Below are positions 9,701 through 20,395 of a stretch of 64,000 bases of DNA, piece after piece. The position numbers and the translations under genes were made by a program. The stretch is taken from the NCBI GenBank assembly GCA_963531535.1, contig CAUSGX010000004.1, positions 4,306-68,305 of the forward strand, given 5' to 3'. The notes under the pieces were generated by a model. That model worked only from the letters and a program-made list of their open reading frames with translations. It was not told the origin of the DNA and did not search any database. How positions within the stretch are numbered: position 1 is the stretch's first letter; each line of letters opens with the position of its first letter. The DNA comes from HOT-345 sp963531535 (GTDB lineage Bacteria; Patescibacteriota; Gracilibacteria; Absconditabacterales; Absconditicoccaceae).

Positions 9701-12700
9701 AAAAAATTAAAGTTAATGGGACTCCTATTACACAGGATACAACTCTAACTATGACTGGTATGTTTAGAGCAGAGTGATTGCCAGATCGTCCTATTGCATG
9801 AGGATTGACCATCGCAACCAAGTCATATGCACCGACTTATATTCAAACCTTTTCTCATAATTGAAAAAATTTCACTCCAGGACAAACTCTTAGAATGCGT
9901 ACCTTCTTCTGGATTCAGCCAGGTTGGCATTATAATAATGGAATATTTTTAAAAAATCCATCATTATTCCTATTTATTCCTCGCGGATTTGAGTTAGATA
10001 CTGCTACACTTGGAAGAACAGTGACAGCAGGTTCTGCTACTATTTGAACTCCCTATAAAGTTACGAACCAAGTGGCTAATCCTCCAGCAGGTCATGAGGT
10101 ATGGAGAATAGATATTACGGCAGATTTGTATCCTCATAGTCCTAATATTTATATAGATTATAACCTTAAAGTAACTGATAGTACACCTCCATGAACTTAT
10201 GTATTTGGAGATAAGGCTGTATTAACAACTGATAATTTAAAATATCAGCCCTGGCATGCTTGGGCAGTTGGTGTAAAAGAAGATCCATATAAGCTTTATG
10301 GATCTCCTAAGTGAAACTATATTATTCGATGAGGAGATGCTTCTGTAATTATTACCGCAACAGAACTAGGAAACGGAGTCTGCTCAAAAACTTCAGTTGA
10401 TGATCAGTGATGTAAAGGTTCATTTATCCAAGATGACCTCGATACTCTCTATAATTATAAGTCAGGAGGGACTGGACTTTTACAGACGACTCTTTGGAAT
10501 GCAGGTGCAACCGTCAATAATTATACCTATACCTTCAGAATTCCAAATGTAAATACCACAAATACCAATGGAATAAAAAATGAGTGGAAGCCAACAATTA
10601 AATCAGTAGAGATTCTTGGTGTAACAGGAGCTACTCATACAGAAACGCAAGAAGCTCATGCGACTTTGCTTAAGATCACGATTCCGACTTTTGCATCTAC
10701 TGATCGCCCTATTATCAATATTGTTTTGCAAGCACCAACTTTTGATGATGATCAGGCATATAGAAATACCTATGTTGATACTTACTATACTGTGAATGGA
10801 ACTCAGAAGGTTGGTAGGACCGTAGGACTTAGGCTTGTTCCTTCAACCTATGATCCATGAGTGAATAGAAAATATAGATTCTGTCTCCTTGCTAGAGAAA
10901 AGAATGAAAATCAAGGAGTCTCATTTGAAGAATGTAGTGCCTTATTTGATTTCTATAGAGAGTCAAAACTAACCAATGGAAATTGGACAAATTCAAATGG
11001 ATGGAGACTTGCAGATGATCCATCGAAAGATAGGAAATGGTACAACGAGACTGTCCCTCCTATTTGTTCTTGGCATGGAATTATTTGTCAAAATAATAAA
11101 CTTGTCTGATTAAATCTTGCAAATAACAATCTTCAAAAGACATTTACAGGATCATTTGCTAAACTTAAGAATCTCGAAACCCTCAATCTCTCAGACAACC
11201 CAAACTTCAACGCTGAGTTTAAATCAGAATTCAAGACTTCTCTCGCAAAGCTAAAGGAAATCAATCTATCATCTACAAAGACAAAAAATCTGAATAATCT
11301 CCCAGAGAATTTAGAGAAGTTTACAGCTCAGAAGCTGACTTTGAGAGAGATCCCAGTTCTTCCTACTGAGTTAAAGGAGCTTGATCTGAGCAATGGAGAC
11401 CTCAATGCACTTCAGAACATCTCTCCATTCTTCCAAGCTAGAAAATTGGAGAAATTGCTCCTACAAAATTCGAAGCTTAGAGGAGTAATGCCAACAAGTG
11501 TAAACTTCCAGTCTACGATTAAGGAGATTAATCTCAGTAATAATCAGTTTTCAGGTAAATTGCCATCATGGGTGAAAAATCTGACTTCTCAAACGATAAA
11601 ACTCAATTTTTCAGATAACTACTTCATCTGACCGTTCCCTGATTGGAATGTAACTTTCCAAGCGGGAAGTGAGATTATCTTTAAGAATAACTATATCCAT
11701 ACACTTTTTGCCGATCCAAACTTTAATCATATTAAGAATCAGCTTGGGAACTCGAGAAATTATGCTCCTCAGTATAAGCTTGTAGCTACGGCAGATGGTT
11801 CTTCTCAGGCACTTTCTGAGTTGCCAAATATCAGAGAAAATTGAGATGTTCGTTCCTTCCTCATAAAGAAACAGGTCTTTACAAGTAGAGAATGAGGAAG
11901 GTCTACTGATTTCGTATCTGAGGTAGAGCTCATAAATGTTCCAGATACGAACATTGAAGTAGGAAGGAGATGAAAAGTCTGATTTACTGTTACTCTTAAG
12001 CGTTGATTTGTTACTCAATTCAAGGTGCAAACTGACCTCACTGATGGACCAGAGATGACATTAACGCTCAAACCTTCAAAGGACTTTCAGGATGAGAATG
12101 ATCCAAACAAACCACAAAATCAAGATAAAAATATGGTTTGACTTACTGGACAAAAAAATTCTCTTGGAACTGGACTTACTTTCGAGCTTAAGGGAAAATA
12201 TCTTGCACAATATTTCTCAGCTGTGCACTATAGTTTGTGAGGAAATGATGTCTGATGAGGATTCTTCTGGAGAGAGGTAGAGGATCTTGCAAACCCGGTC
12301 ATTATCTCAGATGGATGAACAGGAACTCGTACTTGTTACGGTAGAATCAGGGGATTCTATTATAGTTCTCAGAGAGGAGAGAGACTTTGGCCTTTGGACC
12401 AGGAATCTCAGGGGCAACTTAAACAATTAAGCACTACCTATGCTGATCTAACGATGCAGTGAGGTCGATATACAAGGTGTGAAGGTCAGGAGAATAATAT
12501 TTATGGAAAGATCATCCATGAATATGGTGCTCCTACCAAAAAGAAATATGATTTGATTGCTGGAGTTTCCTACGATATTGTAAGAAATAAGGTCTCAACA
12601 CCATCAGCTTTGAGGTGTAATTTCCAGAGACTCAATAATGCGATTCCATTTGGATATATTTATGATTCAGCAGGAGGAATCGGGTTGCTTGGAGCAAGTA

Positions 12701-13818
12701 TTAAGTCTAATGTGATGAAACTCGCGACAGCTTGAGATGTATCAGCTTTTTCTGAGATTTATAACTTCCATAATGCTTATCTCAAAGAATTAGAAAACTG
12801 AAAGTGTGTCTCTGATATCTTTGATCATGATGGTACTCAGCCTCATTATAATGAAGGATCAATCTCTGGACATTCAAGCCAGATCCTGGACAGATTGCTT
12901 GATTTTGGATTCGGTTCCGCTCAGACGACACTCTTTAGACTCTGAATTAGAGGTATTATCTGACTGTCTAGTGAATTGAGTAATAGTAATAGAGGAAGTA
13001 TTGAGGGAAATCAGGCGATTACTTCATTGCTTCTCAATACGGATACTTCTATTGCTGGAGTGATCAATCTCGCTCGTCAGAGGGCAGAAGATCTCTGTAG
13101 AAATAGACGACAACCTATTCCTATGGGATATCAACAACTTGATCCAGCTACAGATGTGGATATTCTTTGTTATGATGGAGCATTGAATGGTAGTAGTAAC
13201 CTACTTCATGTAGATCATTATGATGTGGGTAAGCATAGAAAGAAAAGAATAGGAGCCATTGCAGTTAAAAATGCTGATGTTTGGTTGAATCATACTCAGT
13301 GGCACAGTGCTCCTCCTGTTAACTTATTTATTGACAAGGGAGACCTGCTCTTACCGGCTTCTTCACTTACCGGAGAACTACAGTCATTTAATTCTGAGGG
13401 ATATCTTCTTCCTGCTAATGTACCTTTCTGATCAGGGGACTCAAAGGCCGCCTTCTTAAGGGGAAATTTCATTGTAAATGGACTAATTCTCTGAAAGTGA
13501 GCTGCTTGATATTCTCCAATAGTAAATAAGGTTATTGTTCATGGAAAAGTAGCTTCGTATAATACCTACACGACTCCTACAATAGAAAAAAGAGATAGTA
13601 TCAGATGAATATTAGAGGCTGGTAGAACTATTGACGAGGCTAAGCTTAATTTTATTGGGCTTGATCAGCTCTTTACTCGATCATGTAATTCAGCTAGAGG
13701 AGTTGGTTCAGACTGAACGATATGTGAAGGAGTTTCCGCAGATAGGTGAAATTCATTTATTACCAACAAATCATTCGGACTCATAGATATGGATTTCCCA
13801 TCGCCACTCTTCAGATAG
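6688..13818 (+). CDS. Giant surface protein with two LamG-like domains, a MucBP-like module and plant-type LRRs
   Basis: This single 2376-residue frame ends at TAG and contains dozens of UGA Gly codons. The N-terminus (ATG 6688 or 6691) has a basic segment and a signal-like helix (about 21-45, AFLLGGFLLLQTWA). Two concanavalin/LamG-like domains lie near 48-270 (VQYSFED..., IDEFKIYNYA) and 360-565 (LVLHYTFDEGG..., LDDVRVYNYALS). A short MucBP-like beta module (about 285-355, IIHYQNADGEEL) lies between them. A long beta-rich region follows. Leucine-rich repeats lie near 1428-1650, beginning with a cap like plant LRRNT (CSWHGIICQNNKLVGLNLAN) and repeats such as LKELDLSNGDL. The Cys-containing C-terminal 700 residues are unassigned. 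No wall-sorting signal is seen. Sugar binding and host or neighbour adhesion are inferred from the domains. Confidence 0.8.
6723..6739 (+). repeat. AAATCAGATTT-type motif inside a coding N-terminus
   Basis: AAAAATCAGATTTTTTT lies about 35 bases after ATG 6688 and encodes K-I-R-F-F. It shows that the motif also occurs within genes. It may instead mean that translation starts downstream, for example at TTG 6745. Confidence 0.5.
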
Positions 13819-13858
13819 GACATCTCAAGAAAATAAAAAAATAGAAAATAAAAAAAGA

Positions 13859-13888
13859 AAAGTCTGAATACTATTCAGGCTTTTTTCT
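13859..13888 (+). terminator. Hairpin terminator of the giant surface gene
   Basis: AGTCTGAATA and TATTCAGGCT face each other around a very short turn and are followed by TTTTTT. It lies 41 bases after the TAG stop. The following 160 bases to the uppS end hold only an imperfect inverted repeat around GATCGATT/GATCATAAT. Confidence 0.75.
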
Positions 13889-14047
13889 TAAAATATGATC
13901 GATTATAGATTTGTCCGATTGATCATAATCTGGTTTACTAAGAGCTTATTTCGATTGTTGGTAGAGATCAGTGATCTTTCATTACTAACGATGGATAAGT
14001 AATTTCCGCAAAGTAGTTTCTCTGAGCAATCTGGGAAAAATGCTTCT

Positions 14048-14740
14048 CTACTTCCCAAAGTTCTGGGTCTCAAGAGATTCTTTATACCAAGTAATTGCTT
14101 TTTCTAACTCCTCAACTGTAAAATCAGGACAAAAAAGGTCGCTAAAATAGAGCTGTGCATATCCAATCCACCAAAGCATGAATCCAGAAAGTCTTTTGGC
14201 ATACTGTTGTTTAGTTCTGATAACGAGATCTACCTTTGGTAATCCTCCAAAATCCATATGCTTTTCCAGATTTTCTTGAGTAAGAGATTCGCCAGATGAA
14301 ATCAGATTTTTTATCCCTCTCAAAATCTCATCCTGACCTCAATAATTGATTGCAAGTACGAACCAGCGGTCAGTCGGGTAGTGATATTCTTTCTGTTTTT
14401 CAATAAGTCGATTCCTGAGGTGATCTGGGAGTTTGCTAATGTCTCATGCAACTTTAAAGTTAACTTGCTCCTGATGCAGCGTATCATAGAGTTTCTGGGT
14501 GATTTGCTCGTATAAAACAAAGAGATAATCAAGTTCTTCTTTGCTTCTATTTTTGAGATTCTCGGTACTGAGCCCCCAAAGAGTGAAAACTTTAACCTCA
14601 GTTTGCGTGAAAATATGGATCGCAAGTTCCATCATTCTAGTGAAGCCTTCTAAATGCCCAATAAATTGCTCAAGTCCTCTTTGTTTCGCTCGAGTTCTAT
14701 TCCCATCTGGGATTATTGCAATATGTTGAGGTGTTTTCAT
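14048..14740 (-). CDS. uppS: Isoprenyl (undecaprenyl) diphosphate synthase
   Basis: The protein has 230 residues, a typical length for cis-prenyltransferases that make the C55 lipid carrier for peptidoglycan and surface polysaccharides. Visible motifs: HIAIIPDGNRTRAKQRGL (catalytic Asp of the DGN loop; the usual GRWA is RTRA), HLEGFTRMMELA, TLWGLSTEN, a central FVLAINYGGQDE whose first Gly is UGA, and a C-terminal block VDLVIRTKQQ...SGFMLWWIGYAQLYF...CPDF matching the conserved LIRTxxxxRxSxFxxWQxxYxE/QxYF region. It stops at TAG. Upstream on its own strand is AATCAGTTTTTTAGCTTTTTT, a variant of the recurrent motif. No cdsA-type gene is adjacent. Confidence 0.92.
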
Positions 14741-15010
14741 AGATGATAAAAAAGCTAAAAAACTGATTCTCTCCCTTTATTTTACTGATTCCTCCTACTT
14801 ATGCTCATGAGGCTCTTGCTAGAGAGGGTAATTTGAGACGCTCCAGGAGGTATTTCATTCCCAGCTCCACTATACTAGTGAATCACTTCTTATTTTCAAA
14901 TCAAAATCTCTATCTCAATCCAGACCTAAGTTCCTTATCAGATTTTTTTCTATTGACTTATACCTGGTTTTATATATAAAGAGCGAAGTTTTATTTTTTT
15001 TCTCTACAAA

Positions 15011-15778
15011 ATGCCAACATTGATACTTGTTTTCTTTTGGATTATCGTGATTTGACTTCTGATTTTTCTTTTTTATCTTCTCAAAAAATATCTCGGTAGA
15101 ATAATTATTATCTGTGCATTTGTACTTTTACTTTATGGAATCTACTGGATTATCAATCCAGCTGGAGCAAGAGGAATCTTCAACGGAATCATTTCGCTCC
15201 CAACTACGACAATTAGAGCAATAAATGGTCGATTTTCAAAAGATGCTTCAGTAACTGGACAAAATAATCAAGAAATCTGATCATTATCTGGTGATATGTT
15301 GCTTCATTCAGGAACAGTTCAGTTAAAGGAAGGTATAAACTGAGATACTAGTGGGAATGTCCAGTTAGCAGTTAATCCATCACCTGCTCAAGATACTGCT
15401 TCACAGACATTAAATCAGTCAGAAACTATTATACTCAATGTTGAACAGCCTAATCATCAGGTAGTCTCAGGACAGATCGTATCTCCCTCAGTTGATCAGT
15501 ACAAAATAGGAGATAATACTTACCTTTTCCCATCAAAAGAGTATAAGGTCTCAGCATCTGCGAGCGGAGATATTCTCGTTCAGAAGCTAGATGCTAGTGA
15601 TCTATTAGGAGAAGATGAAGATGATGGAAGTTTCGATATCATTCCATCAAATCCAAAAAAGTCAAAGAAATCTGATTCAAAGACTACAGATAATTCAAAA
15701 TCATCTACAAACAAAAAGTCTTCTGGATCACTCTCTGCCTCTGATCTCAATGAAGCGAGTCAAATCTTTAATTTCTAA
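15011..15778 (+). CDS. Membrane-anchored protein with low-complexity tail, unknown function
   Basis: The 255-residue protein starts with two hydrophobic segments (about 1-24 and 31-48; FFWIIVIGLLIFLFYLL, then IIIICAFVLLLYGIYWI) joined by a short basic loop. The rest is Ser/Thr/Gln-rich and probably extracytoplasmic, with a short ordered patch (YKIGDNTYLFPSKEYKVS). Toward the C-terminus it has an acidic run (EDEDDG) and Lys/Ser repeats (KKSKKSDSK). UGA Gly codons occur at least four times (IGLL, EIGSL, GINGD). I do not recognise a family. It is transcribed alone, preceded by ATCAGATTTTTTT and followed by a strong terminator. Confidence 0.7.
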
Positions 15779-15782
15779 TTGA

Positions 15783-15806
15783 AAACTCCCTTTAGGGAGT
15801 TTTTTT
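15783..15806 (+). terminator. Hairpin terminator
   Basis: AAACTCCC-TTTA-GGGAGTTT followed by TTTT, directly after the TAA stop at 15778. Confidence 0.88.
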
Positions 15807-15878
15807 AGAATAAATTTTCTCTGAGAGAGGAATCTGGTTCTTCTCAAGCAAGGTCTAAGATAGGCCTATTTCTATCTT

Positions 15879-16054
15879 AATCTGGATCGCCCCATTCATT
15901 TTACTCATTTTCGATGACACAGCATCATTGCGCGTGACAGCGAAGCAATCCAGATATTCTCAAACTTATTCCAAAAAACTGGATCGTCACGGCTCATATT
16001 CATTCGCCTCGCGATGACATAGCGTCATTGCGAGCGATAGCGAAGCAATCCAGA
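15879..16054. repeat. Two tandem copies of a palindromic REP/MITE-like element
   Basis: This 355-base gap between genes (15779-16133) holds two related units of about 75 bases, 15880-15954 and 15979-16054, offset by 100 bases. Each begins CTGGATCG and ends GAAGCAATCCAG, giving terminal inverted repeats CTGGAT/ATCCAG. Inside is a second palindrome (GCGATGAC, loop, GTCATTGC in the second unit). The GC content is clearly higher than the surroundings. The right halves (43 bases each) differ at only about six positions. This resembles mobile palindromic elements known from many bacteria. No transposase is present. Confidence 0.65.
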
Positions 16055-16125
16055 GCTAAAGAAATTATTGATTTGCATATTCAAACCCTTCTGTCCTTTG
16101 GATATTTCTTCTTTAAAAAAATAAA

Positions 16126-16155
16126 AAAATCCGCTATGGCAGCGGATTTTTTATA
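16126..16155. terminator. Bidirectional hairpin terminator overlapping the rnhB stop
   Basis: AAAAAATCCGCT-ATGGC-AGCGGATTTTTT. On the minus strand the stop codon of rnhB (16134-16136) lies within the stem and loop, so the last codons of the gene form half of the hairpin. Confidence 0.85.
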
Positions 16156-16844
16156 TCAAAAGGAGAAATTTCATATACTCCAACAATCTTTTTCAGGAAA
16201 AGTTTTCTATGTAGCGGACAAAGTCAGATTTTTTCTATTGCTTGATAGTGGGCTTTTGTCCCATAGCCCTTGTGTTTTGCAAAACCATATGCAGGAAATT
16301 TTCTATCCCAGTCTGACATAATATGATCTCTCGTTACTTTTGCGAGGATAGAAGCCATAGAAATCTGCATTAATTCAGCATCGCCATCAATAATTGTCTC
16401 AGTTTTTATTCCCAGTTCCTTACTCAGTCAAAAATCCTGCTTCCCATCAATGATCAAGGTGATTTGATCAGAATTTTGTTTTTCCCAAGTTGCAAGGAGT
16501 TTCTTTACATCATCAATGTGGATTTTTTTCTTTGGCTTGATGTTCAAAAATTTACAAAAAATCTGATATAAACCTTTTGTAATAGCGATATTCAGGCTTC
16601 TTGTCACTCAATACTGATCGATTATTGCTGGTTCAACGCTCCAGCTCCCTCAGGAGATCAGTTGCTTAGATAGCAAGTTTTGGATATGTTGATAGGCATT
16701 TTCTCTTTGCTTTTCAGTCAGTTTTTTGCTATCTTGAAAAAGAGAAGTATCGCCTCGGCTTCCCTTCTCTTCTCAGATAATAATCCCAATCCTCATTTCT
16801 CCAGCGAGTGGTCATCTTCCCACCTCATCAATATAGATTTTCAT
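16134..16844 (-). CDS. rnhB: Ribonuclease HII
   Basis: RNase HII removes ribonucleotides and RNA from RNA-DNA hybrids. The 236-residue protein begins MKIYIDEVGRGPLAGE, carrying the catalytic Asp-Glu and the GRG motif, whose second Gly is UGA. Later motifs are FQDSKKLTEKQR, VEPAIIDQYGV and GDAELMQISMASILAKVTRD, with the conserved Asp of the AAASIIAKV block, followed by HKGYGTKAHYQAI. It stops at TAG inside a terminator stem. It starts 6 bases after the upstream membrane-protein gene ends, so the two are cotranscribed. Confidence 0.95.
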
Positions 16845-16850
16845 TGTTGC

Positions 16851-17657
16851 TTATTTTAAATTATAGTTTTGTGGCCAAAAGAATGGAGACTTTGAGCATC
16901 ACTTTGTAGTACACATGATCTCAGAAATCTGAGTTTTGTCTCCTGAAAGATTGATCAATGTAACTTTCCAATCTTCATTAAAATGCTGATTTCAGCTGAT
17001 AGTATAGCTCAAAGTGTAGGAATATTGCCTTGTATTTTTCGCATCATTTACACTTCCAGGGATCAAAAAGATTGAATTCAGATTGAGGTCCCCTACAAGA
17101 TTCCTTGTGAAAATACGGATATTCTTTTTATTCCAGTGACTATCTCGTGTTGTGCTATTTTTGAGTGGTGCATGTACGAGACGATTCATCTCAGTGAAAT
17201 TCTCACTTACTAGATACTGATAAAAATCCTGAATCAAATTACTGTCTGCAGTACGATCAATATGCTGTGTTGAAACAACTCTCACCTGATTTTGCTTATT
17301 CCCAGTTGTCTCTCCAGAAACTGCTCAAGAAGCCTGATTACCTGCAGGAGTTTCATTTGTTAGAGCTCCAGAGTCAATAGTGATTACCTCGGTATTTTCT
17401 GGAGCTAGGAGATTAATGCTCTCAGTTGGTGTCTGAGGAGTGTTATACCCTCTACCGTAGATAAAAACCTTGTAAATAGCAAATAAACAAAATACGAGAG
17501 CAAACAGAAATACTACGATAATCCAAGCAGGAACCTGCTTTTCTTCATCTCTTTGAGTCTCATTGGAGTTGAGCTTTTTCTGAGTAAAGCCACTAGTGTT
17601 CTGCTTTTTTTCTTTTTTCTCTCTATCTCATCGTGTTTCTTGCTTCCTTGGAGTCAT
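16851..17657 (-). CDS. Single-pass membrane protein with a C-terminal globular domain
   Basis: The 268-residue protein has a cytoplasmic Lys/Glu/Arg-rich N-terminus (about 1-43), one membrane helix (about 45-66, WIIVVFLFALVFCLFAIY), a Thr/Ser/Pro-rich linker, and a C-terminal domain of about 130 residues. The domain begins with a helix (NLIQDFYQYLVSENFTEMNR) and continues with strands, which suggests an NTF2/SnoaL-like fold; this is a shape-based guess only. Two Cys occur near the C-terminus (MCTTKGCSKS). It is the first gene of a two-gene unit with rnhB. No function can be named. Confidence 0.65.
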
Positions 17658-17740
17658 GATTACGAGGTTAGTAGATAAAACATCTTTCTACTGACTATAG
17701 CGACCCTTTTTGAGAAATCAAGCCTTTTTGTTAAAAAGGA

Positions 17741-17757
17741 AAAAAATCAGATTTTTT
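17741..17757 (+). repeat. AAATCAGATTT-type motif upstream of the pilus operon
   Basis: AAAAAATCAGATTTTTT then ACTTCTTTTT. It lies 34 bases upstream of the -35 box proposed below. Confidence 0.6.
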
Positions 17758-17790
17758 ACTTCTTTTTGAATCAAGAAATTTCCCCAAAAT

Positions 17791-17818
17791 TTGCAAATTT
17801 CTGAAAATTGGCTATAAT
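17791..17818 (+). promoter_or_regulatory. Sigma70-type promoter of the pilus operon
   Basis: TTGCAA at 17791-17796, a 16-base spacer, and a perfect TATAAT at 17813-17818. Transcription would start near 17825, shortly before the candidate start codons at 17838, 17841 and 17853. The same TTGCAA-16-TATAAT arrangement occurs before the gene at 47640. Confidence 0.6.
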
Positions 17819-17837
17819 TAAGCTATGTTTTTATATT

Positions 17838-18428
17838 ATGATGATTGTCGAGATGGGACTTTCTAGAGAAACTCAATCGCGAAAATGATACTATCGTTTA
17901 CTTTTGATTTTGATCATTCTTGGAGGATTAGCGCGAGCCGGACTTTGGGGATATAAACGGTATTTAGAAAAACAATCCTTACTTCTAGATACACAAATTT
18001 CCTCAAAAAATTTAGAAATCCAAAAAGTTCTTGAAGATAAAACCTTCCAGCAATATTTACAGGTTCAGAAGCTTGAAAACCAGAGATCACAAATCCCTTG
18101 GAGCCAATATATTCACAAGATTCTTGAGATCCTAGAGAGTATCAAGTCTGTAGAAGCGAGTAGAGGAGGGGTGGAGCTTTCAGATTTTAAAGTAGATCTT
18201 AACGAGCTTTCTCTCAATGGAGTCGTGAACAACTTGAGGATTCTTTATGGAAACAGACAAGGATCCGGAGGACTGATTGATAGTTTTAATCAACTTGACT
18301 TCTTGACTGATATTTCAATCAAAAATTATGAAAAAGCTGAACAAAGCCAGAGTCAGCGCGCATTCCAATTTACTTTATCCGCTAAAGTTCAAACTAATGC
18401 TACAACAGGATCAACAACTCATAAATAG
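17838..18428 (+). CDS. PilN-like type IV pilus inner-membrane assembly protein
   Basis: The 196-residue protein has a short cytoplasmic N-terminus, one membrane helix (LLLILIILGGLARAGLW), a coiled-coil segment (LDTQISSKNLEIQKVLEDK) and a small C-terminal alpha/beta domain. PilN and GspL-C share this layout and link the cytoplasmic motor to the PilO partner. Its place directly before a PilO-like gene and PilC supports the call; sequence similarity alone is weak. ATG codons at 17838, 17841 and 17853 are all in frame. I chose the first, but 17853 is equally possible. The next gene overlaps its end by 32 bases. Confidence 0.6.
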
Positions 18429-19188
18429 TCTCCTTGAGCAACAAAATTCCTCAGCATATGCTCAACAAACTGCACAAGAATCCACCGAATCCCAGATCTC
18501 GATTTCTAGGGTAGTAACTGCAAAATATAAAGTATATGTGATTATCTTGCTTATTTTGTGAGTAATCATGGGAACAAAATTTTTGCCAAGAGCTCGATCT
18601 GATTTTCAGAAGGCTCAAGAGGATTTTGACCAGAGAGGAGTTAAAATTCAACAATTAGATGCTGAAGCTAAGGAATATAGCGAACAAAAGGCAAATCGAA
18701 CAATCGTGAACAAGATGAAGGACAGAATTGTTGCCTGTGTAAATGATGGAGGGGATTGTGAAAAATTACCTGCAGTTCTACAGCCTCAACTCAAGACGAT
18801 CATCGCATATCTTCAGCTCGGAAACTTAAATGCTCCAAAGATGTGGATCGATGAAAAGAAAGTGCTAAGAAATCTTGATCAATTTATCACGAGAAATAAT
18901 CCATCTGAGGCTTCTTCTAGTAGGAATGGAGAGGTGCAATGAATTAAGCTTTGAGAACCTAAGCTCATAGATGAAAAAACAGGTTTCTATCAGTTGCCAA
19001 TTGATCTTCAGATGGTCTTTGGAAGTAAGGATGATCTTATCTCTTTCGTGGATAATATTGAACAATATATTATCCCATCAGAGAATGATCGTATTCTCTA
19101 CCATATTGATCAGGTTTCCTACGATATTATGGCATATAATGAAGAACAAACTACAGAAATCAAACTCAGTGCCTACTATTTTAAGTAG
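18397..19188 (+). CDS. PilO-like type IV pilus inner-membrane assembly protein
   Basis: The 263-residue protein has a Gln/Ser-rich cytoplasmic segment, one membrane helix (about residues 46-63, YVIILLILGVIMG), a long coiled coil (FQKAQEDFDQRGVKIQQLDAEAKEYSEQ) and a C-terminal domain with alternating strands ending TTEIKLSAYYF. This matches PilO, the PilN partner in the alignment subcomplex. Two Cys lie in CVNDGGDC. The ATG at 18397 sits inside the preceding gene (32-base overlap), suggesting coupled translation. UGA Gly codons include the one in the membrane helix. Confidence 0.6.
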
Positions 19189-19225
19189 AGATGTCTCTTA
19201 AGATATACTAAGTATAGTATAAAAC

Positions 19226-19240
19226 AAAAATCAGACTTTT
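19226..19240 (+). repeat. AAATCAGA-type motif before pilC
   Basis: AAAAATCAGACTTTT then ATCCTTTTT, ending 27 bases before ATG 19268. It has one substitution (C for T) relative to the common form. Confidence 0.5.
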
Positions 19241-19267
19241 ATCCTTTTTATCTCTATTGATACATAA

Positions 19268-20377
19268 ATGAACGAAAAGCATCAACCAAACTTCATTGAA
19301 AGAATGCTGATGGGTATCATGCAATCTGTAGATACACAGACTTTTTCTGAAAAGGATAAAATTCTTTTTTACAAGCAGCTTGTCTATATGCTCAAAGGAG
19401 GTGTCTCAATCCTCCAAGCCGTAGATACGCTCAAGAGAACAACCAATAACTATGCGCTCAAAAAGGTTACAACGAGTATTATCTTTTATCTCAATGAGGG
19501 AAAGAGCTTTTCGTATGCGCTTTCTAGGTTGCCAGAATATTTTGATGAATCAGATGCTGCTATTGTAAAAACGGGAGAAAATACTGGAACTCTCGATGTT
19601 GTTCTTCAGGAACTCGCAAACGAATATACCTATCTTGGTTCTATCAAAAATAGATATAAATCAGCCTTGACTTATCCGATCATTTTGATTATTATGGCAT
19701 TTGGTGCTGTGATATTTTTGTTTTCAAGTGTGCTTCCCTCTATTTTGGAGATGGTAGCAGGAGATCAACAACTTCCACAGATTACCTTGATCCTCAAGTC
19801 AGTTTCAGATTTTTTTGTCTGATATTGGAGAGAAATTATCGTTTGTGCAATTACAGGTTTGATTGTTTTGATGATTTATGCGAGTACAGAAGTCGGAAAA
19901 AACAGACTCTCAAAAGTACTGATATGACTGCCGATGATTGGAGCTATGACCAAGACCTATTACCTTATCAAATGGGTCAGATATACTAAACTGATGATTG
20001 GTTCAGGACTAGATTATCTTCAAACCTTTAGATTACTGAGGTGAGTATTAGATATTCCGCTTTATAGAGAAATGATAGATAGCGTGATTGCTGGACTCCA
20101 GCTTGGAAAAACTATCTATGATGCGATCAAAGATCAAACACATATTATTTATCCCAATGTTGCCGTGATGATTAAGGTCTGAGAAGAAACCGCACATCTG
20201 GAGGAAGCAATGGAAAATATCATTAGTATGTATCAGGAAGAACTGGATACTTCGATTACTCAGTTCTCAAAAGTCCTTGAGCCAGTAATCTTGATCTTTA
20301 TGGGGGTGATTGTAGCCTTTGTAGCGAGTGGAATTTTTGGAGTCGTCTTCTCAGTAATGGAAAATGTCTGAGTTTAA
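19268..20377 (+). CDS. pilC: Type IV pilus inner-membrane platform protein PilC/GspF
   Basis: The 369-residue protein holds two copies of the GspF domain, about residues 25-150 and 225-350. The first reads FYKQLVYMLKGGVSILQAVDTL and later SALTYPIILIIMA; the second begins VRYTKLMIGSGLDYLQTF and ends FSKVLEPVILIFMGVIVAFV. Three or four membrane helices are visible. PilC is the platform that couples the extension and retraction ATPases to pilin insertion. The usual N-terminal extension of about 30-40 residues is short. No PilB or PilT ATPase is encoded in this window, so those genes must lie elsewhere. It follows the PilO-like gene by 79 bases, with a motif copy between. Confidence 0.93.
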
Positions 20378-20395
20378 CAGTTAATTTTGATCTTG

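Noticed and set aside
14760..14880. Short minus-strand frame upstream of uppS (reads GNEIPPGASQITLSSKSL)
   Set aside because: It has no start codon, follows a stop closely and is under 40 residues; it may be a gene remnant but cannot be supported.
16028..16321. Plus-strand ORF across the repeat element and the rnhB end
   Set aside because: It starts within the palindromic repeat, spans a terminator and lies opposite the well-supported rnhB frame.
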